From JAWSVE01 sp050633885 (GTDB lineage: Bacteria; Pseudomonadota; Gammaproteobacteria; Pseudomonadales; Cellvibrionaceae), in the NCBI GenBank assembly GCA_050633885.1, contig JBOEHK010000005.1, forward strand, positions 744,001-808,000: a stretch of 64,000 bases of DNA. The letters run 5' to 3'. This document shows positions 34,273 through 44,152 of the stretch, piece by piece. Positions within the stretch are counted from its first letter, which is position 1; every line of letters starts with the position of its first letter. The position numbers and the translations under genes are program-made. The notes beneath the pieces were generated by a model that made no database searches, was not told the DNA's origin, and saw nothing but the letters and a program-made list of their open reading frames with translations.

Positions 34273-36393
34273 CTACACATGACTCGCTATTTGTTTTGAA
34301 ATACCACTATGGCGCAATAAGGGTTCGATACTTGGTTCTCTGCCACGGAAACTGACAAATAAATCCATCGCATCTTCCGAACCGCCTTTTTCTAAAATAT
34401 TTTTTTGAAATCGCAACGAAGCATCGTCATCAAAAATCCCTTGTTCTTCAAATAGTGAAAACGCGTCACTCGATAATACTTCAGCCCACTTATAACTGTA
34501 ATACCCTGCAGCATATCCCCCTGCAAAAATGTGTGAAAAACTATTTTGAAATTTATTGTATTCTGGGGGAAGAGACACGGCGACTTGACGGCGAACACTA
34601 TCTAATAATTTTTGAGGGTCCTGCGGATTGTTTGGGTCGTATTCTAAATGTAATCGAAAATCAAACAGTGCAAACTCAACTTGTCTAACCGTTTGCATCG
34701 CAGATTGATAATTTTTTGCTTTTAGCATTTTATCCAACAGGGCTTTAGGTAACGGCTCTCCAGTTTCATAATGTGAAGAAATCATTGGTATCACTTCTTC
34801 TTGCCAGCACCAATTTTCTAAAAATTGACTTGGTAACTCAACAGCATCCCAAGCAACTCCATTGATCCCGCTGACAGCAGGGCAATCTATCTCTGTTAAC
34901 ATATGATGCAATCCATGACCGAATTCATGAAACAATGTGGTAACTTCCATGTGCTTTAGTAATGAAGGTGTTGAGTCAGTAGGCGCTGTGAAATTACACG
35001 TTAAATAAGCGACCGGCAATTGTATTCCATTAACATTGACTGCACTTTTATCGGCTATTCGACGCACACGGCATTCATCCATCCATGCACCGCCTCTTTT
35101 GTTTTCTCGGGCATAAATATCAAAATAAAAACCCGCTATTTCTTTCCCTTTTCTTTTTATTGAATAGTAACTGGCATCTTTATGCCAAGTTTCAACCTCA
35201 GGCTTTTTTTCAAACGAGACGTCAAATAATTTTCCTGCTACTTGAAACAAACCCTCAATCACTTTTTCGGCTGGAAAATAGGGCCGCAACTCTTCTTCTG
35301 AAAGTGCAAACACCGCCTCACGTCTTTTTTCTGAATAATAAGCTATGTCCCATGCGGAAACGTTATCAATACCGTATTCGTTTTTTGCAAATGTTTTCAA
35401 CTCTTCCATTTCAATTTTAGCGGCTGGCAATGCTGTTTCTGCCAGTTCGGTTAAAAAGCTTAAAACTTCATCCGGTGTTGATGCCATTTTCGTTGCTAAT
35501 GATCGTTCCGCATAATGATTAAAGCCCAACAGATTAGACAGCTCGTGTTTTAGTGATAATATTTCAGTAATAAGCGGTGAATTATCCCACTGCTTTGGAT
35601 CAATATTTTTATCTATTGATTTACCCAAAGAAGAAGCACGTGTTGAATAAGCTTGATACAACTCTTCACGCAAAGCTCTTTTGTCCGCATAGGTCATGAC
35701 AGCCAAATACGATGGAATATCAAGAGTAATAACATACCCTTCTAGTTGTTTACTCTCTGCAGCTTGCTTTGCACTTTCTGTCGCTGTCTCAGGCAATCCT
35801 GATAATACCTCTTTATCAGTAATATGCTTATACCAACCTTGTGTTGCATCCAAAACATGATTTGAAAACTGAGTCGATAGTTCAGATAGCCGTTGTTTTA
35901 TTTCTGCATAACGCTTTTTATTTTTTTCATCTAAATCAACTCCTGCTAATTTAAAATCTCGAACACTGTTTGAAATAGTTTTCTTTTGTGCTGTGGATAA
36001 TAATTGACATTCTTCGCTCTTTGAAAAAGCTTCATAGGCTCGAAACAAATCTTTATTTTGAGAAACTTCTGTAGAATATTCTGTTAGTAACTGAAGAGCC
36101 TCTGTATAAGCATTGCGAAGTTCTTCTGAGTTCATCACAGAATTTAAATGCCCAACAGGCGACCATGCTTTTGACAACCGATCTTCTCTCGATTCAAACG
36201 GAACAACCAAGGTATCCCAGCTCGGCTGTTTTAGTTGAGCAAGCTGTTCTGCTAAAGCTTTTCGATTCTCATCGATAATGGTCTGGATAGCAGGTACAAC
36301 ATGCTCCGGTTTTATTTTTGAAAACAGCGGTAAGGCAGCTTCTTGTAACAAAGGGTTTTTATTCGTTGACTCTTCTGACGCATGTTTGCTCAA
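34273..36393 (-). CDS. prlC: Oligopeptidase A (M3 family)
   Basis: 706 residues, slightly longer than the usual 680. The gluzincin motif HEFGHGLHHML carries the zinc ligands and catalytic glutamate, with the downstream glutamate ligand in SGINGVAWDAVELPSQFLENW. Other family segments include DKRALREELYQAYSTRAS and YEKGEPLP-like region. It is a cytoplasmic metallopeptidase degrading small peptides, including cleaved signal peptides. It leads the prlC-yheV transcript and is divergent from the YrdA gene. Confidence 0.95.
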   Translation of the reverse strand: MSKHASEESTNKNPLLQEAALPLFSKIKPEHVVPAIQTIIDENRKALAEQLAQLKQPSWDTLVVPFESREDRLSKAWSPVGHLNSVMNSEELRNAYTEALQLLTEYSTEVSQNKDLFRAYEAFSKSEECQLLSTAQKKTISNSVRDFKLAGVDLDEKNKKRYAEIKQRLSELSTQFSNHVLDATQGWYKHITDKEVLSGLPETATESAKQAAESKQLEGYVITLDIPSYLAVMTYADKRALREELYQAYSTRASSLGKSIDKNIDPKQWDNSPLITEILSLKHELSNLLGFNHYAERSLATKMASTPDEVLSFLTELAETALPAAKIEMEELKTFAKNEYGIDNVSAWDIAYYSEKRREAVFALSEEELRPYFPAEKVIEGLFQVAGKLFDVSFEKKPEVETWHKDASYYSIKRKGKEIAGFYFDIYARENKRGGAWMDECRVRRIADKSAVNVNGIQLPVAYLTCNFTAPTDSTPSLLKHMEVTTLFHEFGHGLHHMLTEIDCPAVSGINGVAWDAVELPSQFLENWCWQEEVIPMISSHYETGEPLPKALLDKMLKAKNYQSAMQTVRQVEFALFDFRLHLEYDPNNPQDPQKLLDSVRRQVAVSLPPEYNKFQNSFSHIFAGGYAAGYYSYKWAEVLSSDAFSLFEEQGIFDDDASLRFQKNILEKGGSEDAMDLFVSFRGREPSIEPLLRHSGISKQIASHV

Positions 36394-36557
36394 TGTATCT
36401 CTACCTTCTTAAATATTTATTTGTCTCATTGAATGTTGGGTTTGGCTCAACAATCGTTTGACGGTATGTTAAGTTACTTAAATTACTTCGGGTTTTTAAT
36501 CTTGTTATCGCTCATGTATTTAGTTTAGCGCTTTTATCACACAGGAATACTCTATCT

Positions 36558-37097
36558 ATGGCTTCTGTTCGAACTTATCAAGGTATTACACCGACCATCG
36601 GCACCGATGTTTACATTGATGAGGCTTCTTCAGTCATCGGCGATGTCACTATCGGTAAAGACTCATCTATCTGGCCTGGTGCCGTTTTACGCGGTGATGT
36701 TAATCATATTAGCGTTGGCAAAAGAACAAGCGTACAAGATGGTGCCGTTCTTCACGTCACACATAAAAGCGAAACATTGCCTGATGGCTGGCCCTTAATT
36801 ATTGGCGATGATGTCACTATTGGACATAATGCTTCGCTACACGGTTGCCGTATTGGTGATCGCATTTTAGTCGGTATTGGAGCGATTGTCTTAGATAACG
36901 TCACAGTGGAAGACGAAGTGATTATAGGCGCTGGAACATTAGTACCACCAGGTAAAACGCTGGAAAGTGGTTTTTTGTATGTCGGCAGTCCTTGCAAGCA
37001 AGTCAGAGCTTTAACAGACAACGAACGTGAGCGCTTATCCTATTCTGCTCAGCATTATGTCAAGGTTAAAAATCAATTTTTAGCAGCGCTTTCTTAA
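36558..37097 (+). CDS. Gamma-carbonic-anhydrase-like hexapeptide-repeat protein (YrdA)
   Basis: 179 residues. Left-handed beta-helix repeats are obvious ([IV]GDVTIGKDSSIWPGAVLRGDVNHISVGKRTSVQDGAVLHVTH), with the gamma-CA metal histidines in AVLHVTH and IGHNASLHGC. It is of the YrdA/CaiE type; true carbonic anhydrase activity in this subgroup is not established. It overlaps the start of the GNAT gene by one base (TAATG). Its location beside prlC is shared with Pseudomonas. Confidence 0.88.
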   Translation: MASVRTYQGITPTIGTDVYIDEASSVIGDVTIGKDSSIWPGAVLRGDVNHISVGKRTSVQDGAVLHVTHKSETLPDGWPLIIGDDVTIGHNASLHGCRIGDRILVGIGAIVLDNVTVEDEVIIGAGTLVPPGKTLESGFLYVGSPCKQVRALTDNERERLSYSAQHYVKVKNQFLAALS

Positions 37098-37588
37098 TGT
37101 CGCTTAGTGACAACCCTCCACACCATACTATTTCTTCTGTTAATCAGGCAGATGTGAATGATCTGCAAACCCTTGCGAGTATGGCCATCATCGAATCAGT
37201 TACAGCATCCAAAACAGAAAAAATAGAAATCATTAACAATACTTTTTCACACATCGAAAAAGCAATCAATCAAGACAACGTTATTTTTTTACAGTACAAA
37301 ATTAACGAGCCTCTTGGGTTTATTATCATTCAAGAATATTGGAATCTATCTGATTTATTTGTTTGTCCTTCTTTTCACGGAAATAAAATAGGCAAACATC
37401 TATGGCTAGCAGCTAAAAAGCTATGCTTTGACAATGGAGAGTCTGGCTTTATTCGAGTCAACTCGTCATTAAATGCGGAGGGCTTTTATCGTAAATTGGG
37501 GTTTGTCGAATATAAAACTGAAAACGATTTTCCAAAAATCATTATTCCGCTTATTTACAAACGAGGGCCAATTAGCCAAACTCCTTAG
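37097..37588 (+). CDS. GNAT-family N-acetyltransferase
   Basis: 163 residues. The acetyl-CoA-binding core is seen in DLFVCPSFHGNKIGKHLWLAAKKLC (V/I-x-P-x-x-x-G-x-G/K-I-G) and GFYRKLGFVEY near the end. Substrate unknown. Translationally coupled to the upstream hexapeptide-repeat gene, which suggests a functional pair. Its last 17 bases overlap the end of the convergent HDAC-like gene. Confidence 0.85.
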   Translation: MSLSDNPPHHTISSVNQADVNDLQTLASMAIIESVTASKTEKIEIINNTFSHIEKAINQDNVIFLQYKINEPLGFIIIQEYWNLSDLFVCPSFHGNKIGKHLWLAAKKLCFDNGESGFIRVNSSLNAEGFYRKLGFVEYKTENDFPKIIIPLIYKRGPISQTP

Positions 37589-38495
37589 AGCACTCTATGA
37601 TTGCTTTAGCGATACAAGGGGCACTATCTTTTGAATAACCCCCACCACTTAAAACAACTGCTGGGATATTCTTTTCTTTTAAAAAACGGATGGTCATTTT
37701 TTCTCGTTCTACAACGTCATCTTCGGTTAGTTTAAACCCTCCAAGTTTATCTGTTGCTAATACATCGGTACCGGCAACGACGAAGGCTAATTTATAATTG
37801 GATGAAACCGTTTTTAACATTGCGCTGTATTTTTCGAGGTATTCTTTTCCTAGCGTACCGGGATTAAGTGGAACTGGAAAATCAACCCTAGACCGTGACG
37901 AATACGTCTTTGGATAAATTGATTCATTAAACACATCAAGAATTTCTACATTCTTATTTTCTTTAAACGTTCTTGCGTTTCCATTGCCATGATGGGCATC
38001 TGTATCGATAATTAAAATTTTGTCTTCATCGGTAAAAATACTTTCTTTTAATAATTCTTGATAACAAATACCGATATCGTTGTAGATACAAAAACCTTCG
38101 ATACTATGTTGGCTCGCGTGGTGATAACCGCCTGATAAGTTCCAGCACAGCCCAGAGACTAAAGCTTCTTTCGCTGAAATTATTGTTCCTGCAACACCCC
38201 ATTTCATGGGCTGTAGTACTTTTTGATCTAAAAATTTAAAACTAATGAAGGGCAATTTTGGTACTTCTAATGCTCGCAATACCGCTACTTTATTAACAAG
38301 AAATCGTTTAATTAGTGCATTTACAAATTCTGTTATCAATTGATCACTGACCATGGCTTGAGGAGATATAAAATCCATTTTTGAATCTTTATTTAGCTCA
38401 TCATAAACACGCTGAAATTTCTTTCCGTCAAAAGGATGTAAAAATTTTAAGAAACCTAAATCGATATTATAATTAGCGCTGTAACAGATTTTCAT
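37572..38495 (-). CDS. Class IV (HDAC11-like) deacetylase/deacylase
   Basis: 307 residues from ATG 38493-38495; the frame opens further but this ATG overlaps the upstream stop as ATGA. It has the arginase/deacetylase fold with intact catalysis: H125-H126 (GGYHHAS), zinc ligands D166 and H168 (IDTDAHHGNGNARTF), D244 (AGTDVLATDKLGG) and LSGGGYS. The patterns YNIDLG...LHPFDGKK near the N-terminus, GFCIYNDI, FNESIYP and TDVLATDKLGGF match class IV enzymes such as HDAC11 rather than AcuC-type bacterial ones. Substrate may be an acyl-lysine, polyamine or other amide. It is coupled to the 150-residue gene upstream. Confidence 0.85.
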   Translation of the reverse strand: MKICYSANYNIDLGFLKFLHPFDGKKFQRVYDELNKDSKMDFISPQAMVSDQLITEFVNALIKRFLVNKVAVLRALEVPKLPFISFKFLDQKVLQPMKWGVAGTIISAKEALVSGLCWNLSGGYHHASQHSIEGFCIYNDIGICYQELLKESIFTDEDKILIIDTDAHHGNGNARTFKENKNVEILDVFNESIYPKTYSSRSRVDFPVPLNPGTLGKEYLEKYSAMLKTVSSNYKLAFVVAGTDVLATDKLGGFKLTEDDVVEREKMTIRFLKEKNIPAVVLSGGGYSKDSAPCIAKAIIECSKEFG

Positions 38496-38944
38496 ATAAC
38501 TAACTCTCTTGCATAACGCAATATTTGGTCGGGAGTCCAAATACCATAACCAAGGATATGTCCTGTTCGCCCATAGGCTTTTGCGCTCGGAGTGAAGCTA
38601 GGTTTTTTACTGCAAGCAGCCCATAAACATTCCGCTACAACATGTGAGCAGTTATAGCGCGCTAATTGATATCTTGGAACATTGTTTTGCAGTTTATCGA
38701 TGTGATCTAACAGTGCTTCTTTATTAATATTATCAATTCGTACTGAAATCGGATCTCTACCGCCTTCATTCTTTATGTCATCTTGCAGATCAGTCATAAA
38801 GGCTCCAGGGTGACTACGTTTAATCTTAAGATCTTTTTTCCCTGCTCCGTCTTCTGGCCAAAAACTGACGTAAATGTTATCAACTGTAAGTGCCGTATGC
38901 CCCACATGTTTATCGTCTGCTAACCAAATATGCACCGTTACCAT
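38492..38944 (-). CDS. Putative permuted papain-like cysteine protein, partner of the HDAC-like gene
   Basis: 150 residues, not a family I can name. It begins MVTVHIWLADDKHVGHTALTV and then YVSFWPEDG, with a conserved-looking histidine (GHTAL), followed near residue 100 by YNCSHVVAECLWAA. A histidine preceding a cysteine at the start of a helix is the order seen in permuted papain-like (NlpC/P60-, PPPDE- or LRAT-type) enzymes, which act on peptides or acyl groups. That is inference from motif order. The stop overlaps the HDAC-like ATG by four bases, so the two are co-translated. Confidence 0.7.
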   Translation of the reverse strand: MVTVHIWLADDKHVGHTALTVDNIYVSFWPEDGAGKKDLKIKRSHPGAFMTDLQDDIKNEGGRDPISVRIDNINKEALLDHIDKLQNNVPRYQLARYNCSHVVAECLWAACSKKPSFTPSAKAYGRTGHILGYGIWTPDQILRYARELVI

Positions 38945-39060
38945 TTCTCTCTCCTTGGGTTTATTAATTTCTTCCCTTGATGTTTCATCAAAGCGTATAA
39001 GCTTTCACTTTTTCTTTCAATCTATGCGCTTGTTTCTAATTTTGGACTACATTTAAACTT

Positions 39061-39894
39061 TTATAAATTATCTCTCAACATGGAAATAACGGATTCGGTA
39101 TTTGGCATAACACCACGCCATAACTGAAAAGACTCTGCGGCTTGTTCAACTAACATACCCAGGCCATCGGATGTATTCGTTATGCCCTGTTCTTTTGCCC
39201 AGACAATAAACGGTGTCGGTTTTGAACCATAGGCCATGTCGTAAACGCATGTTTGTTTTGTCAGTTGCTCGCGAGTGACGGGAGGGACGCTTCCACTTAA
39301 ACTCATGGATGTGCCATTTATGATGAGATCAAATTTTTCTTGCGGCATTTGATCAAAGCCGTAGCCATGTACATTCCCTAATTTTTTAAACGCGTTTGCT
39401 AATACCGTTGCTTTACTGGCTGTTCTATTGGCAATACAAATTATGTCTGGCTGTTCTTTTAATAAAGGTCCAAGCACTCCGCGAACAGCGCCACCGGCAC
39501 CCAAAATCAAAACTCTTTTATTTTTGATTGGCCATTGTAAATTTTGGATGATATCGCGAACAAGACCAGCACCATCTGTGTTATCGCCCAATACTTTTCC
39601 TTCGCCCGTTGATTCTAATTTTAATGTATTCACCGCACCTGCTAGGCGTGCTCTTTCTGTTAATTGAGTCGCATAGTTATACGCTAACTCTTTTAGCGGT
39701 AGCGTTATGTTAAGACCTTGGCCACCTAGCTCAAAAAACTCATTGCACACTGATTCAAAATCAGCTGGCAACACTTCTTGCTTTGTATAAATTAAGTCTT
39801 GTTGAGTTAAAGAGGCAAAGGCACGATGCACTTCGGGTGATTTCGAATGAATAATCGGATACCCAAATACGGCGTACAGGTGTGGCTCAAACAT
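39061..39894 (-). CDS. aroE: Shikimate dehydrogenase
   Basis: 277 residues. Substrate-binding VFGYPIIHSKSPEVHRAF and GLNITLPLKELAY (catalytic lysine) and the NADP loop GAGGAVRGVLGPL followed by NRTASKA are complete. It reduces 3-dehydroshikimate to shikimate in the aromatic amino acid pathway. It follows hemF with only two bases between stop and start, the conserved hemF-aroE pair. Last member of the minus-strand dprA-tsaC-hemF-aroE group. Confidence 0.96.
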   Translation of the reverse strand: MFEPHLYAVFGYPIIHSKSPEVHRAFASLTQQDLIYTKQEVLPADFESVCNEFFELGGQGLNITLPLKELAYNYATQLTERARLAGAVNTLKLESTGEGKVLGDNTDGAGLVRDIIQNLQWPIKNKRVLILGAGGAVRGVLGPLLKEQPDIICIANRTASKATVLANAFKKLGNVHGYGFDQMPQEKFDLIINGTSMSLSGSVPPVTREQLTKQTCVYDMAYGSKPTPFIVWAKEQGITNTSDGLGMLVEQAAESFQLWRGVMPNTESVISMLRDNL

Positions 39895-39896
39895 TT

Positions 39897-40817
39897 TTAG
39901 ATCCAGTCTTGGTGAGGCAAAAACTTTTCGGTCAATTCAGCTTCTTTGCTGTTGGGTTCAGCATGCCAGTTATAACCCCATTTTACGAGCGGAGGCAGTG
40001 ACATTAATATGGACTCCGTTCGACCACCACTTTGCAAACCAAATAAAGTGCCACGATCAAACACCAAATTAAATTCAACATATCGGCCACGTCGGTAGAG
40101 TTGAAAATCTTTTTCTTTTTCGGTGAACGGCAAATCTTTTCTTTTTTCTATGATAGGAATATAGGCATCAGTATAGCTATTACCAACTGATTTCATAAAC
40201 GCGAAACTTTTTTTAAAGCCTAGCTCACTAAAATCATCAAAAAATAATCCGCCCACTCCTCGCGCTTCTTCACGATGTTTTAAATAAAAGTATTCATCAC
40301 ACCATTTTTTAAACCGCGGATATAAATCCTCTCCATGGGGATTACAAGCGTCTTTTGCTGTCTGATGCCACGATTGGCAATCTTCTTTAAAACCAAAGTA
40401 TGGCGTTAAGTCATAACCGCCGCCGAACCACCAAATAGGCTCTTCGCCTTCCTTTTCTGCAATAAAGAACCTGACGTTGGCATGGCTCGTTGGCACAAAA
40501 GGATTGTGAGGATGAATAACTAATGACACGCCCATGGCTTCAAAACTTCTTCCTGCAAGTTCAGGGCGATTAGCCGTTGCGGAGGGTGGAAGATTGTTAC
40601 CAAAGACATGAGAAAAATTGACGCCGCCTTTTTCAATAATATTCCCATTTTCTATCACCCGTGATCGACCACCACCACCTTCTTCACGTACCCATTCATC
40701 TTCAGCGAATGATTTACCGCCATCGGCGGATGACAGTTTTGCGCAAATAGTGTCTTGTAGATTTAATAGGTAAGCTTTTACTGCAGCTTTATCAACATTA
40801 TCTTGACTCATAAACAA
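39897..40817 (-). CDS. hemF: Oxygen-dependent coproporphyrinogen-III oxidase
   Basis: 306 residues with diagnostic segments GGGGRSRVIENGNIIEKGGVNFSHV, NVRFFIAEKEGEEPIWWFGGGYDLTPYF, KKWCDEYFYLKHREEARGVGGLFFDD and LYRRGRYVEFNLVFDRGTLFGLQSGGRTESILMSLPP. It decarboxylates coproporphyrinogen III using O2 in haem synthesis, consistent with an aerobic lifestyle. The second codon after ATG could also serve (MFMSQDN), making the exact start uncertain by one or two codons. Confidence 0.97.
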   Translation of the reverse strand: MFMSQDNVDKAAVKAYLLNLQDTICAKLSSADGGKSFAEDEWVREEGGGGRSRVIENGNIIEKGGVNFSHVFGNNLPPSATANRPELAGRSFEAMGVSLVIHPHNPFVPTSHANVRFFIAEKEGEEPIWWFGGGYDLTPYFGFKEDCQSWHQTAKDACNPHGEDLYPRFKKWCDEYFYLKHREEARGVGGLFFDDFSELGFKKSFAFMKSVGNSYTDAYIPIIEKRKDLPFTEKEKDFQLYRRGRYVEFNLVFDRGTLFGLQSGGRTESILMSLPPLVKWGYNWHAEPNSKEAELTEKFLPHQDWI

Positions 40818-40943
40818 TCTCGCTCTGTATTTCCAACTTCTTTAAACAATGACTTTTACTATTGGATTTTTACTATTTTCTAACGAATTTCATTTCTCAT
40901 AAAAAAAGATCCATATCGTTTTCAGCAAAGATTGTAAACTTAT

Positions 40944-41513
40944 TTATCCCGCTCTATGCACCGCTCCGGTCAATAGATCGCGAATTTCTGTTGGTTTAGG
41001 AAGATTTAATGTATTGCCTGGAGCAATATAATCGATGCGGGAATAAAAATACCGATTCACCCCCATCGCGCTTTTAGCTGGAAGTAATCCAGCTGGGTTA
41101 GCAGAGGTTGACACTATCGGGCCACCAAAGACGGTACATAATGCTTGAATGATAGGGTGGCTACTCACGCGTAATGCAACCGTTTCAAAATCACCTTTAA
41201 TATAATGAGGAACACGGTGATGGATATCAGGTATTAACCAAGTAACAGGACCCGGCCATGTTTGTTGTAATTGCGCTAGTTGAGAATCAGACAAGTCAAC
41301 CAGATATGGTGAAAATTGCTCGATATTAGCAGCTACTAAAATAAGCCCTTTTTCAGCCGGCCTCTTTTTTATGGTAAGTATACGCTTAACCGCATGAGCA
41401 TTATTCGGATCACACCCTAACCCCCATACAGATTCTGTTGGATAAGCAATAACGCCACCCGTCATCATGGCGCTAGCAGCTTGTTGAACTTTGAGATGTT
41501 TAGACCAGTCCAT
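40944..41513 (-). CDS. tsaC: Threonylcarbamoyl-AMP synthase (Sua5/YrdC family)
   Basis: 189 residues, single YrdC domain. Conserved GGVIAYPTESVWGLGCDP, the KKRP motif (TIKKRPAEKGLILVA), WPGPVTWLIP and VSTSANPAGLLPA are present. It makes threonylcarbamoyl-AMP for the t6A37 tRNA modification. The short length and lack of the Sua5 C-terminal domain indicate the TsaC type. It lies between dprA and hemF as in Pseudomonas, without the intervening qor. Confidence 0.95.
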   Translation of the reverse strand: MDWSKHLKVQQAASAMMTGGVIAYPTESVWGLGCDPNNAHAVKRILTIKKRPAEKGLILVAANIEQFSPYLVDLSDSQLAQLQQTWPGPVTWLIPDIHHRVPHYIKGDFETVALRVSSHPIIQALCTVFGGPIVSTSANPAGLLPAKSAMGVNRYFYSRIDYIAPGNTLNLPKPTEIRDLLTGAVHRAG

Positions 41514-41600
41514 TCGATTTCAGCTTATGAATCTTAGAGAAAAGTCCGGCAAATTACCTGAAGTTTTGAATTCACTCAAGTATTAGCCAAATCTACGATT

Positions 41601-42887
41601 CTAATTAATGGCTCGATTCATTGTTGTGCTTATTGTCGTGTTGATAGTTGCTCTCATATATCCGGTGGCTGTTGGTAAGATTAGCCCCCTAAGCTCCATG
41701 GTCATTAGCGCTGATAATAGCTCGCCTGTTTCATACTCGAGTCGAGCAGCCAATACATCAAAAGACGTTTCATCAAAGCCAATGGCATCAAGAATTTCTT
41801 GTTCCTCTTTTGATATGCTCTCTTCGCATTTTTTTTCTATCTGATTATCTTCATCACATAAATTGTCGTCATTGATATTGCCGGTCATCTCTATTGTATT
41901 TTCAGAATGCAACTCATGCTTTTTGTATTCTAATAGTCCTTGTAGCGATTCTTGAAGGTCAGACACTTGCTCAACTAATTGTGCACCGTTTTTTATTAAG
42001 GAATGACTTCCTCGACTTAACGGATTGTGTATTGATCCGGGAAGAGCAAATACTTCTCGGTCTTGCTCCATTGCTAATCGTGCTGTAATGAGGGAACCAC
42101 TTTTTACAGCCGCCTCAACCACCAACACCCCTAAGCTTAATCCACTAATGACACGATTTCGTCTTGGGAAATTACTGGCATGAGGACCAACACCGACTGC
42201 AAACTCACTGACAATCGCTCCTCCGTTTTCAACGATATCACTCACCAATTGCCGATGTCTTTGTGGATAAATTTTATCTATCCCTGTTCCCAATACCGCA
42301 ATCGTTTTTCCCTTTGCATGATTTCCGCCACTGAGTGCACCGAGGTGCGCTGACGCATCAATACCTAAGGCCAAGCCGCTAGTAATACTAAAACCTGTTT
42401 TTACTAATTCCTTAGAAAAGTGAAACGCATTTTCTTTTCCCGCCGGTGTTGGGTTACGGCTGCCGACAACAGCAAGCTGTGGTAGCGATAAGTTATTGAT
42501 ATCGCCTTTGACATATAACACTGGCGGCGGGGAATGGATTTTTGATAACAGGGAAGGATAATCTCGATCGTCAACACTCAAGGTCCGAACATTATTTTCG
42601 TAACACCACTCAATCTCATTTTTTACTTGAGAAGTATACCGATGGCTTTCAAAATTATTTTGTAACTGCTGAATTATACCCATCGTAGAACTGGGTACCG
42701 CCTTCGGCAAAGAGGCAATATCTGCATATAGCACTTGTTTCGCAGAACCAAAAAGATCTATTAACTGCCAGTACCGACTCGGGCCTATGCCTGGTAACGT
42801 TAATAAAACTAACGTGTAGAGTATATCTGCACTTTTATTTTCATTTTCGGTTTTATTCTCTCTTCCACTCATTTTTTCACTATCCAT
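41601..42887 (-). CDS. dprA: DNA processing protein DprA
   Basis: 428 residues. The Rossmann-like core shows AVVGSRNPTPAGKENAFHFSKELV, SGLALGIDASAHLGALSG, TIAVLGTGIDKIYPQRHR and NFPRRNRVISGLSLGVLVVEAA. The N-terminal SAM-like region (LPGIGPSRYWQLIDLFG) and a C-terminal winged-helix-like segment (DAIGFDETSFDVLAARLEYETGELLSALMTMEL) flank it. DprA loads RecA on incoming single-stranded DNA. The C-terminal ATINTTISTTMNRAIN is an odd low-complexity tail. Confidence 0.94.
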   Translation of the reverse strand: MDSEKMSGRENKTENENKSADILYTLVLLTLPGIGPSRYWQLIDLFGSAKQVLYADIASLPKAVPSSTMGIIQQLQNNFESHRYTSQVKNEIEWCYENNVRTLSVDDRDYPSLLSKIHSPPPVLYVKGDINNLSLPQLAVVGSRNPTPAGKENAFHFSKELVKTGFSITSGLALGIDASAHLGALSGGNHAKGKTIAVLGTGIDKIYPQRHRQLVSDIVENGGAIVSEFAVGVGPHASNFPRRNRVISGLSLGVLVVEAAVKSGSLITARLAMEQDREVFALPGSIHNPLSRGSHSLIKNGAQLVEQVSDLQESLQGLLEYKKHELHSENTIEMTGNINDDNLCDEDNQIEKKCEESISKEEQEILDAIGFDETSFDVLAARLEYETGELLSALMTMELRGLILPTATGYMRATINTTISTTMNRAIN

Positions 42888-43126
42888 GTGAACTCCCTAA
42901 ATATGACAAACACTAAAAACAGCCATGCAAAAAAACAGCGTGGCTAATAGGTATTGTTAAAAGATAAGGAATTTTTTTGGAGGGAAATTATTATAAAAAA
43001 ATAATTTACTCAAAAGACAATTCCTTTTGTCTTTTTACTGTTCATCTATTATTGCATCGATGAACTTAAACGGTATGTAATCTTAATGCGAGTAACAATT
43101 ATTAAGATACAAGTGTGAGGTAAAGA

Positions 43127-44152
43127 TTAAGGCTTTCTAACAACATCCAATGTCGCTAATGGTTTTTCTGCTTCTAACACCAAACCAAAGCTGACTTTTT
43201 CAAATGTTCTGAAAACCATTAAGAGTCCCGCTTCTTCTTCTGGCAAACGAACAACCTCACCGGTCACACGATCTTTAGTTTCTTGACCTCTCTTGTACAC
43301 TGCAAGGACATTACCTACTTCAACACCTTCGCGCTCGCCGCGGTTCAGAACGACAACATCCAACTTACCAACTTGGCTTACACCGCCTTCGACAGCAATG
43401 ATTTTTCCTTCAATATCATTTTCTGGTGCTGATGGGAAAAAGCTTGAATCAATCGAACGTTCTTCTTGAACCAAAAGCCTATCGGCAATTCGAACTTCTT
43501 CTGTAGTTCGTGTCACAGAGGTCGTTGCAATATCTCGCTCTAAAGCTTCCATTTCAACCGTACCGATATCACGCGCTTGGATGCCAAGCACTTCATCTGT
43601 GTCCGGATCAACAAATACATCACCTTTTCGGTACACACCGTAAACAGCAATATCATCGGCAAATTCACCACGAGCATAAAGGCTATCGCCTTTGCCCACG
43701 ATTAGGCGGTTACTACCACCCGCCAATACATAGGGAGCAGCTTCTAGTTCACCTGGTTCAACAATCCGACTCTTAGAAAGAAATGTATCAATAGCGTCTA
43801 ACGGGATCGCTGGGATTGCTTCCGCAAGAGGAGTGACATGCATCGTCGGACTCAGCTTAACGGTACGACCATTACCACGCTCAACAGTGATGCGAGGCTT
43901 ACCATCTAAATAGATAAGAGAAATAACATCACCAGGGTAAATCAGGTGAGGGTTTTGAATTTGAGGATTAACATGCCAGATTTCTGGCCACATCCAAGGG
44001 TTTTGTAAAAAGCGATCTGAAATATCCCACAGTGTGTCGCCTTTAACTACGGTATAGCGATCGGGATGATTGTCGCGAAGAATGGCTTCTTGTGCCCAAC
44101 TAGGAAGATTCATCGCAAAAACAACGATGAAGCCAATAAATAATTTTTTCAT
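43127..44152 (-). CDS. LysM peptidoglycan-binding protein
   Basis: 341 residues. Signal peptide (KKLFIGFIVVFAMNLPSWA), then one LysM domain at about 30-80 (YTVVKGDTLWDISDRFLQNPWMWPEIWHVNPQIQNPHLIYPGDVISL). The rest is a conserved periplasmic beta-rich region. Located immediately before dprA and divergent from def, as for the homologous Pseudomonas gene. Likely a periplasmic wall-associated protein; enzymatic activity not indicated. Confidence 0.9.
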   Translation of the reverse strand: MKKLFIGFIVVFAMNLPSWAQEAILRDNHPDRYTVVKGDTLWDISDRFLQNPWMWPEIWHVNPQIQNPHLIYPGDVISLIYLDGKPRITVERGNGRTVKLSPTMHVTPLAEAIPAIPLDAIDTFLSKSRIVEPGELEAAPYVLAGGSNRLIVGKGDSLYARGEFADDIAVYGVYRKGDVFVDPDTDEVLGIQARDIGTVEMEALERDIATTSVTRTTEEVRIADRLLVQEERSIDSSFFPSAPENDIEGKIIAVEGGVSQVGKLDVVVLNRGEREGVEVGNVLAVYKRGQETKDRVTGEVVRLPEEEAGLLMVFRTFEKVSFGLVLEAEKPLATLDVVRKP

